A stretch of 64,000 nt of DNA, from positions 324,774 through 388,773 of the forward strand of contig NW_019775450.1 of NCBI RefSeq assembly GCF_001039355.2, given 5' to 3'. The first letter of the stretch is position 1. Every line of letters starts with the position of its first letter. This DNA is from Lingula anatina (Eukaryota > Brachiopoda > Lingulata > Lingulida > Lingulidae). The notes under the pieces are model-generated. The model searched no databases and was not told the origin of the DNA. It worked only from the letters and a program-made list of their open reading frames with translations. This document shows, one piece after another, positions 11,602-23,214 of the stretch. Position numbers and translations under genes: made by a program.

Positions 11602-14600
11602 TCTTGAAAGATAAGAGGAAAAGCAAGAGAGATTGGCAGCACATGAATACATAGAAGTAGTTGTGTTAGTTGCTTGGTGGAATAGGAAATTAATTCTCAA
11701 AACAAAGTTAAACTTTTCTGAATCAAGTTTCAATGCACCATGAGCAAAATTGGGAGCCAGCAATTAACAGAAATGCCATGACTGAAATTTAGAATTTTCT
11801 ACAAATACAGAATTATTTCCCCAAGTACTAACTTCATTTCTATTGTCATTTATTTGGTATATATTTTATTACAGGAACTGCTTCAGCTATTCGGGATCCC
11901 CTATGTAGTAAGAACTGTGGAGGCAGAAATGACGTAACTGAAATTTAAATGTTCCATGAATACAGAGTTATTTTCCACATAACTTTACTCTTTAATTATA
12001 TTAATTTAGTAATTGTTTTATTACAGGAACTCCTTCAGCTATTCGGGATCCCCTATGTAGTAAGCCCCATGGAGGCCGAAGCCCAGTGCGCCCAGCTTGA
12101 CCAGCTAAACTTGACCAGCGGGTCCATCACGGACGACAGTGACATCTGGCTGTTTGGTGGACGCAGTGTCTACAAGAACTTCTTCAACCAGAACAAGCAT
12201 GTTGAGAGATATAAGATTGAGGATATAGAAAAACATGTTGGTAAGACTTATACGGGGTGTGAAAGAACCTTATGCTAGAACAAAAGGACAAAAAAAGAAT
12301 TAAGATGATAATAAGGGGTGTCTTATGAAGTTTTATTTATAATTTATGTTTTTAAAATAATTATAGATGCTCTATAAACATTGTATTCAACTAAACTTGA
12401 GGATAAATTTGAATTTGATTTTTAAAGGAGTAAAGGATTTATAACATATTTCTAAGCCAATTCAGATTATATTACATTTACCACTTATGGCCCAGTCACA
12501 ATGTCGGTGATCAGTCGGGGATTAGTTTTGGCCGGGGGTCGTCGTAGAAAATAAAGAATCCTTGAACAATCCAAGCAATAATCCTAATTAAAGTAGAGCA
12601 GTTACATTGTCTGAGATTTTTTCAAGGATTTTGACCCGGTTTTGTCGAAAAACTTGGGATTAGCCTCCGATCGCCTCTGATTGCATCGGAGGCAATCGGA
12701 GACGATATCTGCGAGCGTCTTTTCTTGTAATTTTTTTCCCCTTGGGTATATGTGGGGGAAAAGGAAAAGGAAAAGTCTCAGATTATTTGGAGGACGCCTC
12801 CGATTAATCGGAGAGCATCGTAGGTCATCGGAGATTATGTCTGGGATGCCCAAAATGGGTGAAAAATCTTGCGAGCAAACTTAAAATTTTAAGTTCAAAG
12901 TTGGGGACCGCGACAGGTGTGGCGATGTCTAAAAAATCTGCGACAACCTGCAGGCGTCCGGAGAGCACCTCTGACGGGTGCAAAATCGTGAGATCTGTCT
13001 CAAGATTTTGTTCAAATTTCCCGAGTAATACCCATCCCCGACGCATCGCAACTGATTTGTGACTGGCCACTTAGCTGAAATACACCACAATAGAATGAAC
13101 TTACTGAAATCTTTCACAATGATCTTAGGTCTGGATCGTAGGCGGTGTATCTGTGTGGCGCTGGTATGTGGCAGTGATTACACCGAAGGCCTACAGGGGG
13201 CAGGACCTGTCACTGCCATGGAGATCCTGAGTGAATTTCCTGGAGAAGATGTGGATGCTTTGGTTGCCTTCAGGTGATTGATTTTATGTAGATTTTATTA
13301 TTCAGTGAATCAATCATCACACAGTCTCATTACCAAAGTTGGCCAAACTGAGGGCTTAAACTGAAGAAAACTAAGTATAGATAGTTTGTTATCTTTTCAA
13401 AAAGATAAATTAACAAATTCAACATAATAAATTAATGAAAAATCAATATAAATAAATGAGTGAGCAAGTAAATAAAAAATTTATAGATACACTAATGATA
13501 TGAATAAGATTTGGAATAAAAATTATAAAAAAATTAAAAATCACGATGAGAAATATATTTGATGGGAGTTGATTGGAAGCTGGTGTGTTTTTTCTAATTG
13601 AAACCCTCTTTTTAATTGTTTTGAAATGTTTAGGGAGTGGTGGCAGGCGGTACAAAATCGGCCAAAACCTTCAGCTGGTGAAAGTAAGACAAAAAGCAAG
13701 CTAAAGAAACTGCAAATTAGAGCAGGTAAAAGAAATATAGTTATACCTTATTGTTTCCTTCTTGAATTATATTGTTTGATGAGTCTGGGTAACTGATAGC
13801 TAAATTTTCTGCATACCAACCATACACGAATACCAATTACTGCACTTGTATACCAGCCATACTTGTATACCAGCCATACTTGTATACCAGCCGTACTTGT
13901 ATACCAACCGTACTTGTATACCAACCGTACTTGTATACCAGCCATACTTGCAAACACATGCATGCACATAAACAGGTAAACAGAGACACTGGCATCCATT
14001 CTCTCTCTCTCTCTCTCTCTCTCTCTACACACACTCACAGAGATAGGGCACTATTTCTAGCTCTATTTCTCTTTCATACACTCACACATGCACCTCTCTC
14101 ACAAAAAAAGAAAAGAAAAACAGTGGCACATTTAAACAGGTATTTAGGTTCACTATCTCTGATCAGAAAACATGTTTGTCAACCTCCAGGTTTCCCCAGT
14201 TCCACCGTGATCGAGGCTTACCTTCAGCCCACAGTAGAGGATTCCAGAGAACGCTTCAGTTGGGGACGACCTGACCTTGACCTACTTAGAGAATATCCTT
14301 TTGCTTCGATATGCAATAATGTTTTTAAATTAGTAATTATTGATAGCAAAAGGTGTTTTTATTTCTTTCTTTCTTTCTTTCTTTCAAATTGCCTGCTTAC
14401 CTGGTAAAAATAATCAAATTTGTGAAAAATTTTTTTTACCAATATTGCCCTTGTGTGTAATTAGGTCATGTTTTTAGTCAAGTAAGGCCAACCGTACTTT
14501 CTCCTAATAGGACCCATCTTAGTAGACTGGCTGATAATGATTAGCTCACAGAAACCATCAATTCCAAGTTTTTTTTCTTTTTCTTTCTCTTGTTTAATCT

Positions 14601-15819
14601 GTCTATCATTGCTTTTGAGTGCAATAAAATTACTTTTCTTTGTTGGGTTAATCAGTATGAAAATGAATATAAAATAAATAAAATAAGTATGGTATGTACT
14701 GCTGATATTTACAGCTGGACATAGGAGGATACTGTTTAATATGTTAAAATCTTTGACCGAGTGTGCCACATTTGGGTCCGAGAGGTGTGGCTGGACCAGA
14801 AAGAAGGTGGATGAAATGCTGCTCCCTGTGATGAAACAATTAAATAACACCACTGTGAGTAAAGACTCTCTACTGTTTTAAAACTTAATTGGTGTCATCA
14901 CATTCACAAAAAAAATCTTCAAAGGTTTCATTTTCAAATTTATTTTATTAACTGAAAATTTGTTTATGGTTGAAAATGTCAGTAGTCTTAATTTTGATTG
15001 CACTCTTTTTACTAAGCTTTTATACCTTCATTTTACTTCATATTTTACAATTTAAAAAAAAATTCTAGTTATATTTATTTCCTGACTGAATCTCTTAAAA
15101 AGTTCTCCTTCAAGCAGCTTTCTGATTAAATATGAATATCATGGTGCTTACAAAAATTATTTAAATTGAATTATGTTTTCATTCAGAGCCAAAACAGGCT
15201 GGATAAATACTTCACTGTGGATTTGTCTGAGAAGAGGACTGTAAAGAGCAAAAGATTAGCCAGGGCCATTGACTTGTTTCACAACCCCTCACAAGCAGAC
15301 AAGGAAGATAAATCAGGCAAAAGCAATGGAAAGACCAAAGGCAAGAAGAAAATGAAGAATGAAAGTAGGTCAAGGTCTGAGAAAGGTCAAAGAACTTCTA
15401 CAGGTCAGAGTTCTAAATCTAAGGGAGTGAAAGAATCCCCAGAACATGAACTTAATTTTTCAGAGCCGAGTTCGGAAGAGGATGAGGAGGACAAAGCAAA
15501 ATTGACCGCAAAAAACAGAAAAATTGACAACAAACAAATTCAAGCCAAGGAAAAGGGACAGAATGTGCAATCTACAAGCAGTGTCAAAGGTAGCAGTAGT
15601 AGTAGTACTGTATTACCTCAGAAAAAGTCCAAAGGTAAAAGTGACAGTATGACGAAAAGTAAGAAAACATCCAATAAATCCTGCAAAAAGCAGACAAACA
15701 AAAGTCTTGTTCCATCACTGGAAAGGAGAACCGGCCCTTCTAGAACCTCTAAAGCTAAGGCCACTGGAAGGATTGAATCTCTGCAGTTGTCAGAGTCTGA
15801 TAGTTCTCAATCAGATTGA
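6929..15819 (+). CDS. ERCC5: XPG endonuclease (DNA excision repair protein ERCC-5)
   Basis: Structure-specific FEN1-family nuclease that makes the 3' incision in nucleotide excision repair with TFIIH. Fourteen exons: 6929-7016, 7491-7666, 7920-8128, 8301-8370, 8736-8879, 9294-10719, 10963-11168, 11405-11524, 12027-12240, 13129-13273, 13634-13725, 14190-14292, 14770-14854, 15187-15819. They total 1236 codons (human protein 1186), and all phases agree. The start gives MGVQGLW as in XPG. The N nuclease region (exons 1-3) has D30 and D77 in VFVFDGG. A long acidic, low-complexity spacer fills exons 4-8. The I region (exons 9-12) has PMEAEAQ with E829/E831, TDDSD at 848-852 and GSDYTEG around D901. 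A PCNA-binding box QxxLxxYF lies at 1028-1035, followed by a lysine/serine-rich tail with nuclear-import-like clusters. Intron 12 has AT-AC ends. All catalytic acids are kept, so the gene looks functional. Confidence 0.95.
8395..8583. mobile_element. palindromic MITE in XPG intron 4
   Basis: Arms at about 8395-8450 and 8531-8583 are inverted copies, sharing AAAGTTGATC and CAAATATGGC with a few differences. The unit is about 190 bases with no coding capacity. It resembles a degraded copy around 2480-2530 (CCGCCATATTTGATC), so a family is likely. Confidence 0.6.
11780..11931 (+). pseudogene. duplicated decoy exon 5' of XPG exon 9
   Basis: A block of about 152 bases containing an intron 3' end plus an exon start is repeated directly in the next 152 bases, where the real exon 9 begins at 12027. 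The decoy has its own TTATTACAG acceptor and the same exon start, differing by one base in the first 38. It encodes [11 protein letters not shown], then diverges and reaches TAA near 11935. A donor-like GTAAGA follows the eleventh codon (11908), so a 33-base in-frame microexon is conceivable. Whether it is ever spliced cannot be told from sequence. Confidence 0.75.
12488..13069. mobile_element. non-autonomous DNA transposon in XPG intron 9
   Basis: Terminal inverted repeats TGGCCCAGTCACAA (12488-12501) and TTGTGACTGGCCA (13057-13069) bound a 582-base unit. It is flanked by a 4-base duplication CTTA (12484-12487 and 13070-13073). The interior is rich in short CGGAG/CTCCG palindromes and has no transposase frame. 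It is markedly more GC-rich than the surrounding intron. Confidence 0.65.
13844..13950. repeat. 17-base tandem repeat (minisatellite) in XPG intron 11
   Basis: About six head-to-tail copies of CTTGTATACCAGCCATA with A/G changes at two positions. A CT microsatellite follows at about 14000-14026. No coding role: XPG exon 12 begins at 14190. Confidence 0.85.
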
Positions 15820-15902
15820 TTTTTTACCCTCAGTAAATTTGAATTTTGTTGTTACAGATTAAGGTAAATGATTTTTCCCAATGGAAATTCTTTATGGGAA
15901 TC

Positions 15903-15916
15903 AATAAAGCAATAAA
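15903..15916 (+). terminator. tandem poly(A) signals of XPG
   Basis: Two AATAAA hexamers at 15903 and 15911, about 85-95 bases after the XPG stop codon, the expected place for 3' end formation. Confidence 0.7.
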
Positions 15917-18840
15917 ACATGACAAATAATAGTTATTATGATAAAATATGTAAAAGACAAATGGGTTTGTAAGTGATTTATAGCATGAGCTTCAGTATAT
16001 TATGTTTTGTATTTTTCTGATAGCTGGGAAATTAACTGTGGCCAGTACTGTATATGACATATTTGAGTAAGTGTTGTTGCATGAATTTCGGTCCATGATG
16101 TAGTGTATGATATACCTTGCATTTTTCCTTGTAATGACAGTAATGTGTTTTTGAATCATTAATATTTTTCAACTGTCAATCATTATGTAGAGGATAGCTT
16201 GTGTGGCAGCCGGGTCCGACAAGACAATATTGTAAAATTATTTATTTAAAAAGATTGCTTCAAAATCGAATTGAAATTTATTTATTAAGACAAGTTGGTA
16301 TATTTTACAAACTTTGTGATTTGAACTGGTGGTCTTTCTCATATTTTTATTATTCCATATGCTATATTGTATCCCTTTATGTTGAAAGAATATTTACAAC
16401 TGTTGCATAAATTATTTTGAAATTTACATATGATTGTGTCAGTGTTTTATTATGTCTATAATTGTAAAATTATCATTATTATAAATTTATAATTAGGAAT
16501 TTAAAAATCACATTTCTTGTCATTGCCACACTTTTTGAAATTAGACATTGTTTATTAATTTTCATATTTTTGTAATACACAAACACATTAGAAATACTTT
16601 TATTTTCATAAGTGTCTTCACCATGCTTAAGGTTAACAATCTCTAGAGCACTGTGCTAAAAACACTAAACCACTGGTCTTTGATGTGTTACCAGAAAGAA
16701 AACGGAAACAAAGTTTTTAATTGTTTGCATTTTCACCAGATCCTAAAGAAAAAAAAAAAAAAAAGAAAAAAACTTTCTTTTAATTGAAGAATAATGTAAA
16801 GTCACAGTTGGGCCACATATTACATACCATTTGGTTGTGTAATATTCATTTTCTTCTGACCTGTTAAATCACTGCCTTGGGCCAGTGGTTTCTTATGCAG
16901 TCACGTACCTTGCCTGCCTAAACTAATATTTAAAACTATCTGGCTTTACCACAAAGACAGCTACAAGTTAAGTAATACCTATATTTTAAAATAACTTGTT
17001 CATGATACATTACACGGTGAATTAAAACGTGGCAAATGCGGTAGAGTAGTGGTCAATGGACCGAGAAAATGACCAATTGACCATGACAGTCACTCTGACT
17101 ACGGGATATTTCTTTGCCCCAGGCTACTGTTACAGTAATACTTATAACTTTGTAGTTCTATTGAAATTTGAAGGGTCTCATACAAACTGAAATGCATAAC
17201 TGAAAGGCTAACAGAGATTATTTGCGTAGGCATGTGAAAAAATGTTGAACAGTAATTTTTGGCTTAATATAGCTATGTATTTTCATGATTATTTGGACTA
17301 AAACCTCACTCTAAATGTACCAACATGTATCCTTGTGCCTACCTGATTCTAAGAGGTATTCTTATAACAAGTGGGGACTTTCTTTATGGAGTCACAGAAT
17401 TCTGAGATTGTAAATTCAAATCCGACAGATGCCGAGATTCATCAACTTGAAGATGTAATGTGTGGTCCAATGCCAAATTTGTACAGATTTTGTAGTATGT
17501 GCTTATTTATTTCCTTAGTCTACTAAAAGGTTGTGATAAGTTATAAAAGTTCCATGTTTTGTTTGAGATCTTAATAAAAACTACTGAAACAGACTTCTTA
17601 TACACTTGTGGGTTTTGCATGCTGAGCATGGATGTGTATTTACAATAATAATATTTATTTTTGATGGACCCGTCCTGTACAGTTATTTGACTCCCAGACA
17701 TTTGATCTCATTTGGTTTTCATTCTATGCCTGATTTGCTGACCAGTGGGCAGTTTATTTAATTGAAGAATAATATTATACCTAAACAAAATGCTTTCTTC
17801 TTTGCCTATATACGTATTCATGCTGCAGATTGTGCTGTGTTAATGAATGTTTTAAATTTTAATAGGATTCTGAAATTATGAAATTGAGAATATTAAGAAA
17901 TGCAGAGAAATGCATCTTAAGTTTGGAATGTTTAGTGAAACTTTATTTTGAAAAGACATTTCTGTTTATAGACATTGGTTTCAATGTCATATGGCTTGAA
18001 TTATGTACATATGAATAATCACTGACAGATGTAAGATTTTGGTAGGTGGGAGGTCACAATGATATACAAAAATATAACATTTTTGGAAGAAAACAATTTT
18101 ACAATTATGTAGGGCATGTTGATAAAAACGCCTGGTTTTGTCTTGTTTTGATTACGAATTGTACTTTTTTTTTTTTTGAGGGTGGGGAAGGGGTCCTCTG
18201 AAACTGAAGAGGGTGGCATGTGCCACTCAGCTGATGAGTTTCACATTGGTAAGTATTTTATAGATGTTTTGTTAATTCAGCTCTCCTGTCAACAGCAGAA
18301 ATATTTCTACACCTGTTTATAATTGATCACTGACCAAATACAAAGAGCTTCGTAGTGAAAAACACATTTAGGGGATGATTTAATCCCTAGATACCAGATC
18401 AAATTTAATGGTATCACAATTTACCCAATTTGGTGAATTTAAAGATTGATCTAAAGCTGATTCAGTTACCATAAAATATGATGCAAATTATTATTGTCAG
18501 GAAAGGAGCAGCACCTATTAAATTTATGAATGATGAGTTTTTCATGTTGGGCGTCACTTCTCCACTGGAGAGAAATGTAACAAGTGACTGTTTAAGAATT
18601 AAATGCTTTTTCTTCTTGAATGTTATTCTTGAATTGTGACATTTGTGAAAAGCATGTCAATAGAAGTGTGTCTCTTTCACACTGACCACGCAAGCATATC
18701 CCTAGCAGCACGTAATTGAAAAGTATGACTCCGTTTCATGCTTTAACGACTCTCTTTCATAACAGCAATAATAAACCCTGGCGATTTGTATACAAATATT
18801 ATATGTGTAATTGCTATTCACAGCATGTTTGGTTTATGTT
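15917..18840. other. intergenic, AT-rich, nothing recognised
   Basis: Only short frames without recognisable content, and A and T homopolymers at about 16747 and 18168. I see no RNA gene or inverted repeat here. Confidence 0.6.
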
Positions 18841-18864
18841 TCCTTTCAGCAGACGACAATGCTG

Positions 18865-18878
18865 GTTGCTATGGTAAC
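18865..18878 (-). promoter_or_regulatory. RFX X-box (ciliary-gene promoter motif)
   Basis: The 14-base imperfect palindrome reads GTTACCATAGCAAC on the minus strand. This matches the RFX/DAF-19 consensus GTTRCC-AT-RGYAAC at every position. X-boxes typically sit close to the transcription start of genes for cilia. The next gene downstream on the plus strand is the EF-hand coiled-coil gene starting at 22894, so this is probably its promoter, with a leader intron in between. The link to that gene is inferred. Confidence 0.6.
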
Positions 18879-18879
18879 T

Positions 18880-19025
18880 GGGATATGGACAAATGAAGAA
18901 AAGGTGGCAGTAGTGCACTTGTAGCTGTGGTCAGTAGAGTGGAATAGAACTGGTTATCCCATATCGACACACGAGGCAGACGGATCACCGGAGTAAAATA
19001 TATCAACTGATTTTCTCCTATAAAA
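18880..19025 (+). other. possible 5' untranslated exon of the EF-hand coiled-coil gene
   Basis: Downstream of the X-box the sequence is less AT-rich than its surroundings and ends at a strong donor, AAAA|GTAAGTGA. A matching acceptor with a good pyrimidine tract (TACTTCTTCCAG) lies before 22858, just upstream of the first ATG used at 22894. The transcription start itself is not visible. Confidence 0.35.
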
Positions 19026-20431
19026 GTAAGTGACACTTGTAGTTTGCAATGGATATGGTTTTGTAATGTTTAAGTTTGAATTTTATTTTAATTTTGTGAG
19101 TTCTCAGTCCTGAAAATTTGATAATGTAAATAAGTTTTGTTACAATCTCAGGAAGATGATTATTTCAACACTGCTAGGGGTTGTAATACGTACAGCATAC
19201 TGGACTTTTTGCTTGAGTAATGAAAGGTTTTTTTAAAGCTAAGTGATTCTAAACAGTGCCTAAACCCCTTTCTTATAAATAAATAAGGCTTCCATGTAAA
19301 TTATAATACAAATGTGTCCACACTTAGCCATGAATGCTTGAGGGGGGGGGGGGGGGGGCATTGTGATGTGAGGTAAAGATGAGGGTGTTTCTAGATTTTT
19401 AAGAAATGTAATTAGATTCAAAATGATTTTTTAATTCTTGTTAGTTATACTTAATTTTCTAAGACTACCTGTAGTTATAAATTCACTATATATATATATA
19501 TATATTGCAATAAGGAATTGAACAAGCCTGAGTATAAATGCCTAGATATTTGCAGTTCAACTCCTAAAATAACAAGCAGTGCCAATGTTCCATTCATTTA
19601 CTATTTTACTTGGTGATTTTGACTTTCATGGCACATGTTATAAATAAATGAAATACCACCTAGACGGAAACTTGACACATGTAACGTCTAAACAGGAATT
19701 TGAGTGTTTGGGAGGAGGGATCAGTTCTAGGAGAAGGTTATGAATTTTTTCTTTGATATACATGTAAGTTGGGGCATTGAGGATTTTTTAATGTGGTTTT
19801 TATAGTGTGAGGATGATGTTCATTTATCACGGATTGTTAGCATTGAAATTCAAAGAAGTTTATATATTGGATAAAGTAAAGGGGGGTATGTTATTGTAAA
19901 GTGATTAGAGATTTAAAGGCTAAGAAATCTTTTTTCTTGCTGTGCATACATGTACATTGTGGGTTTATGTCTCGACTTCTTAGAAATCTGATTTGTACCA
20001 TTAGGGTAGACTCCTAATTATTTTCATTTTCTTTCTGTCTTTTTAACATGGGTTTGAAAATCATAATTACATATGATCTAGCATCAAACACAAGCAGTTT
20101 GAGAAAACATATATACACAGTTTACTTAATTGTCAATGATCATTTTGTAGATAATTTTTTTTTTCATTTTTTCAAAAGAATTGTAACTCTTCATAAAGTT
20201 CTTTTTTTTTTTACATTATTAAAATTTGCAATATATTCAATTGTTACTTTGATAGAAAATATATAATATCACCGCAGTCATATAGTGTGAGTGTGAATTA
20301 TATGTAGCTTATTATAGGCTATAAGTTGACTTTGGACTCTCAGCATGATTTCTGAAAGAGAAAGGGACAGAGAGAGTAAGCAGTCCATAAACTAAATTTG
20401 GCAATACTGGGGGATTTGAGTCGAATGTTTC

Positions 20432-20434
<3 letters not shown>

Positions 20435-20474
<40 letters not shown>
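20435..20474. repeat. GT microsatellite
   Basis: About twenty GT units in the presumed leader intron of the EF-hand coiled-coil gene. Open frames across it are artefacts of the repeat. Confidence 0.95.
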
Positions 20475-20477
<3 letters not shown>

Positions 20478-20565
20478 ATGAAAAATTTGGCTTTTGTTGA
20501 AAAAAGGAAAGGCTGGGCTGTAAGTCGCGGGCTCTGCTCTTATACATATAACTGTTGTACATGTA

Positions 20566-20625
20566 CAGGGACGGATCCAGAGATATTTTCCGGAAGACCC
20601 AGAAGACGGCCTAAATCCGCCCCTG
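20566..20625. mobile_element. 60-base MITE with 5-base target duplication
   Basis: Ends CAGGGACGGATCCAG and CCGCCCCTG are inverted copies of the type shared with four other elements here. It is flanked by ATGTA on both sides (20561-20565 and 20626-20630). The interior phrase AAGACCCAGAAGACGGCC recurs in the element at 25073, which shows common origin. Confidence 0.75.
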
Positions 20626-20849
20626 ATGTATGCATTGAGCATAGTAGCCATTGTAAAGCTAGTGTTACAAAAACTCAGAAAAGAGAAGAGGTCATTTAGG
20701 GCATGTTTTTAGGTGAACAAGAGACAAAAACATTGATGTTTCATTTCATAAAGTGAGCAAATATTTTTGAACCTTACTCTAAGAACATAAAGGGATTGCA
20801 AAACGTATTTTGGCCTGAAGGAAAAATGATGTAGAAAGTGCCAAATAGA

Positions 20850-20969
20850 CACCCTGAGCTTCAGAGATAACTTGACACTAACCTCTTCACTATAGCCTAT
20901 CTTCATCGTGTCAACTTAGAGGTAACTTGTGAAGAGGTTAGTGTCAAGTTATCTCTGAAGCTCAGGGTG
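20850..20969. mobile_element. 120-base MITE with perfect 41-base inverted repeats
   Basis: Left arm 20850-20890 and right arm 20929-20969 are exact inverted complements over 41 bases, with a 38-base loop. The 8-base sequence CAAATAGA flanks it on both sides (20842-20849 and 20970-20977). An 8-base duplication is the signature of hAT-superfamily transposition. Perfect arms and duplication indicate a recent insertion. Confidence 0.9.
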
Positions 20970-22893
20970 CAAATAGATGGAAACTTTTTGTTTTAACAAG
21001 ACTTCTTATAACAAATTATTTTCTGACACTATTAAAACTGCAATATTTGTCTAAGTTCTGATAAAAACATTTTTCACACATAAATTGACTCAGAAAAAAA
21101 AGAAGAAAAAACTTGAGTAGAAAGACACCTCTCGTTTCAAGTCAATATTTAATTGCCCTATTTTTCTTGACTTTTACAGATGAAGACAGTTTTTATGCAG
21201 CAAATTATCTCATATATCCAGTCAACAACATGATTCGATGTGATAAAGACATTTAGGTTAAGACGCTACCATTGCTGAAAGGTCTTGAGCTTTATTTATT
21301 CATTTGTAACCAGGGACATAGACAAGATGATCTTGAGGGGTGTTTGATTTTGAAACCACCTCAGTAACTGTTAGTGCTACCGAATCTGATCTCTTCCTGT
21401 AGTTTCTCATGCAGTCCCATAAAGCTTAAGATATCAGCCTTCCATTGGTAATATTTTCATATTTTTTCTCACAAAAAAGCATCTTTAGTATTTGAAATCC
21501 CACTCAGTGAGGGTTTGATCCCCCCCCCCCCAAACTTTCAAAACTGCCTTGGAAACCGCCCGGGGTGCATATTATGCAGCATTACAAGTGATAAGTAGTT
21601 ACATGATATTAAACCAATGACGGGCTTTACTATGTACAGAAACAGGTGTGTGCGTAGAGCAGCTCATTGCGGTTACGTTTGTTTTCATGTGTTACTTGCG
21701 TGATAGCAATGTTAAAAAATTTTAAGATCTATACTGATATCTTGTACTTCTAGGGTCCTTTTTACAGCAATAAAGAATTGACTGGGTTTTGGAAGTCAAA
21801 GGAAGGATTCTGTCACACATTTTCTATATGCTACATGTTGAAGGTGAGATTTTCTTTATTTATTAAATCTGTTACAGGGTAATGGCTCCATCTTTTCAAT
21901 TGGGGAAAAATCAATCTTTCCTATACATAACTTTGGAATCATTAAAAAACATACTCTTTATAGCAGTATTGGTACTTTTACTATATAGAACTGAACGATT
22001 TGGTAGAGTGCCTTTCAATTTTGTTGCTACAACTTAATAGTATTGTTGTTATTTGAATAATTTATGACTTCAAAAAATACACTATATGCAAATTTCACAA
22101 TTTTCCCAATTGAAAACATCCAGTCATTACTGAAGTTATAATGCCATTACCCTTCAAACTCTCTTTCTCATACTTGAATGCAATTCATGGACACAGCTAG
22201 GACTCTTCTCCTCCCTCTCCAGTAAAATCTGGCTGTTGAATTCCATTAAAGTTCTGCAGTTAAATGTCAAAGTCCATAAAGATGATGTTTTTAAAGTGTT
22301 TTTTTTTTATAAATGTGTTCACAGAGTGTTCAGACAGAGTGATTTAATACAGGAAATTTGGGTCTTAAATTCACATCATCATTGACCTGAAATTACAGGT
22401 TTAATTGAGAATCTGACTTGTTACAGTTTGTTCATCGGAAAACAAAAGTTGGACCAATTCTCAGTCTAAGATATTACTAGTCTCAATGCAGCTGTGTTGA
22501 TAGAGTAATGTCAGTTGATATAGATCACAAAGAAAAAAGAGAAAGTTAAATGCCATCCATTAAATCAAGCTGAATGTCGTAACTGGGTGGGGATTATATT
22601 TCCAGATGGCAATCAAGTTGCTTTTAAAGAGCTTTTTCCACCATATCAAGATGCGTTGTTGTAAGAAACCGTTCAAGAATGACTTTATCATTAATCATTG
22701 TTCATACAATTTTCACAGTCAGGATTTGTCGTGCAGCTGTAACAGGTGCTGATACATTTGTAGCGAGCCCTTGAACAGCTTGTTGTAACGTAACTTTTGA
22801 CATTGAAATATCAGTAGGAGTTAACTTACTGGTTCTGAATATATTTACTTCTTCCAGATGTTTACTGAAAAATTTAACAACTAGCAAGTTCAG

Positions 22894-23175
22894 ATGGCCA
22901 TGACAGCACCACCAGGACAAGCAGATAGAAAACAGGGATCAGGATTTGTAACTCAGCACGTAAACCACAGCATGGCCCCAAGTACTAGCAGTTCCAGACC
23001 TACTCGGGTGAGTACTCAATTCTATACAAAAGCCATACAGATTGTATAAGCAATGCCTTATTGAATATTTACAACTGACAACTGGATAATTTCACCAGCT
23101 TATCTGCATTATTAATATTAACAATATTTAATTTTATAAAGAAAATATTTTGCAAACATTAACAAAAGGCTTTAC

Positions 23176-23214
<39 letters not shown>

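Noticed and set aside
13684-13725. An earlier donor in XPG exon 11 (AAAGTAAGAC at 13684)
   Set aside because: Continuing to the donor at 13726 retains the [10 protein letters not shown] segment that matches the XPG family and joins exon 12 in phase.
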